A DNA stretch of 64,000 nt from Cynocephalus volans (taxonomy: Eukaryota; Chordata; Mammalia; Dermoptera; Cynocephalidae): positions 86,662,179-86,726,178 of the forward strand of contig NC_084462.1 of NCBI RefSeq assembly GCF_027409185.1, written 5' to 3'. The notes under the pieces were generated by a model. The model worked only from the letters and a program-made list of their open reading frames with translations, did no database searches and was not told where the DNA came from. Position 1 is the first letter of the stretch. The number at the start of each line of letters is the position of its first letter. The position numbers were made by a program, and so were the translations under genes. Below, in pieces: positions 57,836-64,000 of this stretch.

Positions 57836-58692
57836 AGGTTTATCATGGTATATCCTAGGGGGAAACATTTCTAAACATTTTTCATTTAATTTTTAAAGAA
57901 ATTTACTTCTTTAGCTTGTTTATTCCTTTTCAAAGCAATGGGGAAGGCATTTCCTTCAGATTTAGATTATGGAAGTTTGCCAAGAGGCACGAACTTCCAG
58001 GTATTGTACCAAAGTTTCAATTCTGCTTCAATAAAGCAGACTAATGCTTCAATAAAACAACTGACGCTCATCCTATCTAATGTTGCTTGAAACTTACCAC
58101 TAGTGTTCCTTCATCAACTGTTCTCATTCTCAGATTCTCTAACTTGATTATGCCTTCTCTCTCAACTCTCATCCTTCATTGAGGAACATCTGTATACTGA
58201 CAATGTTCCAAATGTAAGCAGGAGTCATTCAGACACTCCTTTGGAAGAGAAGCTCTGGAAGCAGCGCTTTGCTTTCTTTCTGTCTTGGGGATGACATGTC
58301 TTTCTCTTTTCTCTTGTTTGTCCTTTGACATCCATCTATTGGAAGGGGAACAAATTCTGAATGGTGAAACCAGGGTGCTAGAAAAGTATTTTAAATCTAT
58401 ACTGTCACTACAGGAATTTTTAAAAATCCCCAAGCTAATGTAAAATACATTTCATAAAAATTATCAAAGATAATATATGCACAGCACAGGAATACAGGAA
58501 TAGTTTTTTTGTTGTTCTTAAACATAATATTCCCAGAGTCACTAAAAAATTAAAACAACAAAAAACCAACTTTTGTAAATAAACGAATTTTAACAGGTAA
58601 GTTAGGCAAAACTTAAGGAAGAAGCAGACTTTTAAATTTGAAATTCTTGTATGTTTGGGCTGTTTAATTTTTCACCCTTAACTCACTTTTTA

Positions 58693-58905
58693 GAGCAGTT
58701 CACTGGTTCTCTAGCTTTAGAGTACACCAGAATCTCCTGGCAGGCTTGTTAAGATACAGATTCCTAAGTCCCACTCACAGTATTTCCTGACTGAGTAGGT
58801 CAAGGGCGGGCAGACAATGTGCATTCCTAACAAGCTCCCAGGTAGTGCTGATGATGCTGGTCAGGACTATACTTTAAAATCTACTGCTCTAGAGCAGCTC
58901 CTCAT
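58693..58905 (+). repeat. MER20 hAT element
   Basis: Contains ccagaatctcctggcaggct, gttaagatacagattcctaa, atgtgcattcctaacaagct and ccaggtagtgctgatgatgc, the MER20 order. Confidence 0.8.
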
Positions 58906-59984
58906 CAGTTCTGACAACTAGGTCTCAAGATCTTGTGACAGAGTCTATCTTGTCCTGCTCAACAGGCTGAAGAACTTTGTTAAAATAAGAGTATTCCCCA
59001 CAGTCCATGGGCACTGTTACCATGGTATGCTTTCCTTTCCACTTGGCAACTGCTTTGCTGGACTTCCATATGTCCCTTAGTGGAGGCTATGATCAGGGAC
59101 ATCTGGAAACATTCTGGGCTAAAAGTCTTCATCTGTTAACCAACCTCCTTTTCATTTACCACTTATCTCTAGAATCCTTATTTTTCACACTGGACTTCCA
59201 GGACCATGCTAATTTTTTTAATGGATTCTCAACAATCTCATTTTGCTGAGAGGTTTTAAATTTTAGCTTCCTATATGAATAATTTTTAAAAGTTTATATG
59301 TATATTTTAGGCCTTTTGGATCACTTAAAACAAATCATCATTGCAGGATTTCAATTGCCACATTTATATTCATATTTATCATGCACCAGCACCAGGTAGA
59401 ATTACTTTAATTGTTCTAACCTAATACAGAAGCAGCTTTAATACCTAACTGATGCACAACATAAAGTTCACAGGGTATTATGTAACCAAAGGTTTCTGAG
59501 ATTCAAACACAGAAAAATGAGACAGTTAAGTCTGCACATGGCAGATGGTAGGACAGGCATAATGAACTCAAAGAGAACTTGCAATGAAACAGTCAGTACC
59601 ATACGCCCATTCAATAGCAACTTAATTTTTGCACAAGGATCCAGAACAATTTTTTTTCCTTTAAAAGGATCTGCAAACTACATAAGCTTGAGAAACACTG
59701 CTCTACTCTATTTAACCAATCTCTACTTATTTTCTTCAAGTTTTACATTTTTATAGAGAGTAAGGTCTTCACACTGATTATATTAAAAAAACAATTGTGG
59801 AATTACATGATTTACAGATATATTCTCTCAGTATATGAGCTGTTAACCTCCATTTCGTCATCATTTCTATAGGGCAAGCTCAAAGTTTTCAGACTCTCTT
59901 ACAGTTCTCTCTTCAATGTACACATACAATCATATTGATCTTTGGATCAAAAGCCTTATATAGATTCATATTACCTATAACAGG

Positions 59985-60215
59985 GTTAGGCAAACTACAG
60001 CAAGTAGGCTAAATCTGGCCTGCTGCCTGTTTTTGTAAATGTTCTATTAGAACACAGTCACATTCATTCATGTATGTATTGTCTGTGGCTATTTTTGTGC
60101 TAAAATGGCAGAGCTGAATAATTGCAACAGAGACCAGATGGCCTGCAAAGCCTAAAATATTTACTGGCCCTTTACAGAAAATATTTACAGAAAAAGTTTG
60201 CCCATCTCTGATGTA
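59985..60215 (+). repeat. hAT-Charlie element
   Basis: Starts gggttaggcaaactacagca and ends aaaaagtttgcccatctctg. Inside are ctgcctgtttttgtaaatgt and gatggcctgcaaagcctaaa. Confidence 0.75.
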
Positions 60216-60224
60216 CAAAAGACA

Positions 60225-60590
60225 GTCCAAACTCCTTAGCATGAGACACACAATTCAGAACCTGATCCAGCTAGCTTTCCAATATTATCTTCAGCTGTTC
60301 CCCTTCACATGGCCTATCCTCTAAATAGGCCAAACACTTTAGGTCTCCATGCCTTGGCTTATTGTTCCCTCTCTCTAGAAAAAAATGCATTTTTCCCATT
60401 TACCTCTGTCCTTAATCAAGCCCCTACACATTCCTCAAGACCTAGCTGGAATGTCTTATCTTCTCTGAAAATCTCCCTACTCTCCATTCTCACCCCCAGG
60501 CAAAATTAATGGTTTCCTTATCTATGTTGCCATTATCCTTGCATATAACTCCATTCTAACCACAGGCTGTATTGTACATAGATAACTTCA
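60225..60590 (+). mobile_element. L2 LINE 3' region
   Basis: Follows L2 order: gtccaaactccttagcatga, acacattcctcaagacctag, ctggaatgtcttatcttctc and attctaaccacaggctgtat. Confidence 0.6.
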
Positions 60591-60610
60591 AACTTAAGAG
60601 TATAAATGAA

Positions 60611-60755
60611 GGGCCGAGCCCGTGGCGCACTTGGTAGAGTGCTGCGCTGGTAGCGCGGCAACGCTCCCGGCCGCGGGTTCGGATCCCATATAGGAATGGC
60701 CAGTGCGCTCACTGGCTGAGTGCTGGTCACGAAAAAGACAAAAAAAAAAAAAAAA
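60611..60755 (+). mobile_element. CYN-like SINE of an atypical GC-rich subfamily
   Basis: Starts gggccgagcccgtggcgcac. The Pol III A box-like tggcgcacttgg and B box-like ggttcggatcc are intact. The anticodon-arm region is GC-rich (gctggtagcgcggcaacgct) and unlike the other copies. The second unit is shortened, followed by cacgaaaaagac and poly(A). Exact target-site duplications aagagtataaatgaa are at 60596-60610 and 60756-60770. Confidence 0.9.
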
Positions 60756-61869
60756 AAGAGTATAAATGAAAATATTGACATACAGTGGGGTAAGAAGATG
60801 TTTCGCAAAAAAGCAGATAGAACAAATTGCTATAAAATGATGGTAACTTAACTAAAGAAAGAAGGCAACATTTACATAACCTAATTATTTCCCTTATTCT
60901 TCTACATTCTCATCAAGTAATCTTCTAATTACAACTTGGCTATTCATGTAGCTTTTAGCACTTTAAATAATAAATTGACAATCTGGCTTATGTATCAGTC
61001 TTTTATGAGTGTGGTCAGTATAGGCCAGTTTTTAAGAGATTAAGCACCTAGTAGTAGACTGAAATTGGGTCTCTGTGAAAAAAAAACTGTGGACCACCAT
61101 GTAAAATCTTATCCCAGGGTTGGCTGGCCAGCTACCCGCTGAAGACACCCCTCAGTCTCACTTCAAACCAACAATTATACTGCATTAGAGTTAGTCATTC
61201 TCCTGTCTCCACTGCTAGACACTGTAACCCCTTGAAGCGCAGACTCTCTCCTAGATCTCATTCCTCACTGGGTTGCCATCACCACATACAATACATAGTG
61301 GCACATAGTTAAGCCAAATTTGATTTGACTGGATCATATGTCAGTCTCTACTTTCCCTTCTTTGGTAGTTCCCTCTTCTTCTCCCAGATACCTAGTGTCC
61401 TCTTGTTCCCTAACACCATTCCCCTTATCACAAGTAAAAATGGACTGATAATTAGTCTTTGATACTTCCGTTAATCCTTTGCAGCCTCTGCATTCACCTT
61501 TTCTTTCCTCAGCGTCAACACATTTTGGCTGGTTATTCAGAGTTCTCAGCTGTCTAATCTTCCCCAGTTAAAAACAAAACAAAACAAAAAATATCTGATC
61601 ATCAGTCATTAGACCTCTGAAATTAAATAAGTCTGGATGAAAATTTGGTTTTCTTTTGGGTAAGAAATGAGTTTCCTCCTCAGGAGGCACAGAGCCTCAG
61701 GTCAGCCCCACTTCTGCTGCTGGAGCCTACTCTTCAAATGTGTCAGTCTTCAGGCTCAAGACTAGGTTTTCTTCACTGTCTTCTCCTAGGACCTCTGGGT
61801 ACTGAACCTCTCTGACCCACCAGATCAGAAATTTTTTCTAGTCTCAAGATTCCCAGATGAGAATTCCCA

Positions 61870-63235
61870 AATCTTGCTGGCTCTACCTTTAAAACATCAT
61901 TTCTTCATCATCTCCACTGCTTTCAGTGTGGTCTATGTCATCATCATCTCTTACTGGGGCTCTTGCAATAGCTTCCTAACTGGGAACCCTGCTCCTGCTC
62001 TGCTTTATAGTCTGTCTTCTATAAAGGTATCAGAGCTATCCTTCTTTTACAATGAAGTTTTTTAAAAATTGTAAGTTGACACATTTTAATTGTATATATT
62101 TATGGGGTACATGTGATATAATTTAACTGAAGTTTTTATTGAGATAATCATAGATTCACATGCAATTGTAAGAAATAATGGAGGAATCCCTTGTATACTT
62201 TGTCCAGTTTCCCCGAGCGGTAACATTTTGCAAAACTACAGGATAATATCACAGTGAGGACACGGACATTGATACAGTCCACTGATTTATTCTGATTTCC
62301 CTGGTTTCACTTGTATTTGTGTGTGTGTATTGCATTCCATTTAATTTTATACCTGTGCAGGTCTGTGTTTTCACCACCACAGTCAAGTTATTGAACAGTT
62401 CCAACATCACAAAGATTCCTCATGTTGCCCTTTTATAATCACACCCACCTCTCCCTTTCTAACCCCTGGCAACCACTCTCATGCCTTCCATCTCTAAAAT
62501 GTTGTCATTTCAAAGATGTTACATACAAGGAATCAGACAATATGCAGCCTTTTAGGGATGGCTTTTATCATCAAGCATAAATCCCTAGAGATACATCCAA
62601 GTTGCTGTGTGTATCAATAGTTCATTACTTTTTATTGTACTCTATGGGATATAGGTACCACAGTTTAACCATTCAGATGTTGAAGGACATTTGAATGACT
62701 CCAGTTCTTGACTATTACGAATAAAATAGCTATGAACATTCACGTACAGGTTATTGTGTGGAACGTAACTAGACAGATCTCATTAATTCCACTGCTCATG
62801 ATCTTCTAATAGGATCTCATCTCAATAAAAATAAAAGCCACATTATACTCTGTAAGGTCCTACATGATCCTTCCAAGACCTAACTCATCTCTAACCACTC
62901 ACCCCTTGCTTACAACACTGCAGCAACCCTGATCTTATTGCTCTTCCTCCACCCAATCAGGCACACGCCTGCCTCAGGGCCTTTGCACCTGATGTTTCTT
63001 CTGCTTGAAACACTCTTTCCCCTGACAGCTAAATGACCTACTCCCTACTGCTGAAATAGGTAATCTCTATTTTCTTACCTTGTATTTCCCTGTATATCAT
63101 CAGACATGTTATTTATTGATCAATTCATTGTCTGTATCCTGTCACTAAAATCTAAACTATATTCAAACAGGAACATTGTTTTGTTCACGACTGTATTCTC
63201 AACATCTAGAACAGAGTGTGACACAAACTAAATAC
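61870..63235 (+). mobile_element. L2 LINE split by an antisense L1
   Basis: The left part (catcatctccactgctttca, tcttgcaatagcttcctaac) ends near 62060. The right part (gtcctacatgatccttccaa, ctgcctcagggcctttgcac, aaacaggaacattgttttgt) runs from about 62800 to 63235. The gap is filled by an L1 fragment. Confidence 0.65.
62065..62795 (-). mobile_element. L1 3' end, antisense, nested in L2
   Basis: Reads tttttattgagataatcata, aacccctggcaaccactctc, acaaggaatcagacaatatg and gatgttgaaggacatttgaa, the antisense of an old L1 3' UTR and ORF2 end. Confidence 0.8.
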
Positions 63236-63273
63236 TAAAAAAAAAAAAAAAAAGAAAGAAAGAAAAGAAAAGC
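63236..63273 (+). repeat. (A)n(GAAA)n tract
   Basis: A run followed by aagaaagaaagaaaagaaaag at the end of the L2 copy. Confidence 0.7.
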
Positions 63274-63599
63274 AAATATAATTAATTTCAAGGCTAAGGA
63301 TAAACATTTAAAAATCACTTAACCTGGAGCCATTCAAGATTACTGAAACACTAATCTCTTAACTTTATATAACAATAGCTTTGTTTAGGATGTTGCTTCT
63401 TAGGTTATTCCAAATTAGAAAGCTGTTTTTTTCTGTTTGAGAAGGCAAGATTGCTTATTGCTTTTTTAGACTAAGAATTAATAGAAAAGTAAACACTCAA
63501 GCTGCCTAACTCCATATTTAAGTTTCTCATGTTAAATTATTGAAACAGTCCAGTTTGTTTTTCCTTCAAAATTTGCCTTTTTAAAAATTAAAAAAATAC

Positions 63600-64000
63600 A
63601 CCCACTACCCATCTAAAAATTAAAATGTATACACCCACCAGCTAAAATTAAAAAGAATGACAATACCAAGTTTTGGCAAGGACATGGAGCAACTGGTACT
63701 CTCAAAAATTGCTGGTTGAGTACAAATTGATTCAACCACTTTAGAGAACTATCTGGCAGTATACACTAAAACTAAATGTACATGTACCATAATGACACAG
63801 CAATTTCATCCTTTGCTGTACATCCAAGAGAAATGAGTGCTTATGTTCGTTTAAAAAAGGGGGGAGGATATACAAAAATGTTCACCATAGCTTTATTTAT
63901 AATATTCCTAAATTGGAAATGACCCAAATGTCTATCAGTAGGAGTTTACACAAACGAATTGTGTTACATTCGTACAATGGAATACTACATAGTAATAAAA
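63600..64000 (+). mobile_element. L1 3' portion running off the window
   Basis: Contains caccagctaaaattaaaaag, aagttttggcaaggacatgg, acccaaatgtctatcagtag and attcgtacaatggaatacta, in L1 order; it continues past 64000. Confidence 0.8.

Overview
This is nuclear DNA from a placental mammal: AT-rich, GT-AG introns, dense L1, L2, MIR, hAT and Tigger remnants. The younger SINEs derive from a tRNA-Ile-like sequence, often as a dimer with an A tail. They match what I know of the CYN SINE of colugos (Dermoptera), and I see no Alu or rodent B1. A colugo is therefore my best guess; this rests on recognition, not on a search. Two protein-coding loci lie tail to tail, as TMOD3 and LEO1 do on human chromosome 15q21. 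On the plus strand, 643-9045 holds the last nine coding exons of a LEO1-like gene (Paf1 complex subunit family) with a polyadenylation signal at 9022; its acidic 5' exons would lie left of the window. On the minus strand, 15748-54834 holds the whole coding region of TMOD3 (tropomodulin-3) in nine coding exons that join into a 352-residue protein. Its first, non-coding exon and promoter would lie beyond the right end.

The two genes look very different. TMOD3 is almost unchanged from the mammalian protein. The LEO1-like copy has many amino acid changes (roughly one in five against the human protein as I remember it), although LEO1 is normally one of the most constant proteins in mammals. Its reading frame and splice sites are nevertheless intact through eight exons, and its internal length changes are multiples of three. 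The last exon has lost the ancestral frame and most of the C-terminal tail, and the preceding donor is GC rather than GT. This looks like a diverged paralogue or a young pseudogene of LEO1, and it is the most interesting object here.

Layout: 1-642 upstream LEO1-like intron; 643-9045 LEO1-like gene; 9046-10800 intergenic repeats (MIR, Tigger with a nested element, an LTR-like repeat); 10800-15747 AT-rich and repeat-poor, probably largely TMOD3 3' UTR; 15748-54905 TMOD3 exons and introns; 54906-64000 TMOD3 first intron or upstream region, rich in L1 and L2. Notable repeat structures are an inverted pair of CYN SINEs beside TMOD3 coding exon 3, three very short A-tail insertions with target-site duplications, a three-level nest (MIR, MER5-like hAT, ERV LTR), and a 23-base G run. 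I found no RNA gene, CRISPR array or prokaryote-like system, and nothing that looks like a wholly new system.
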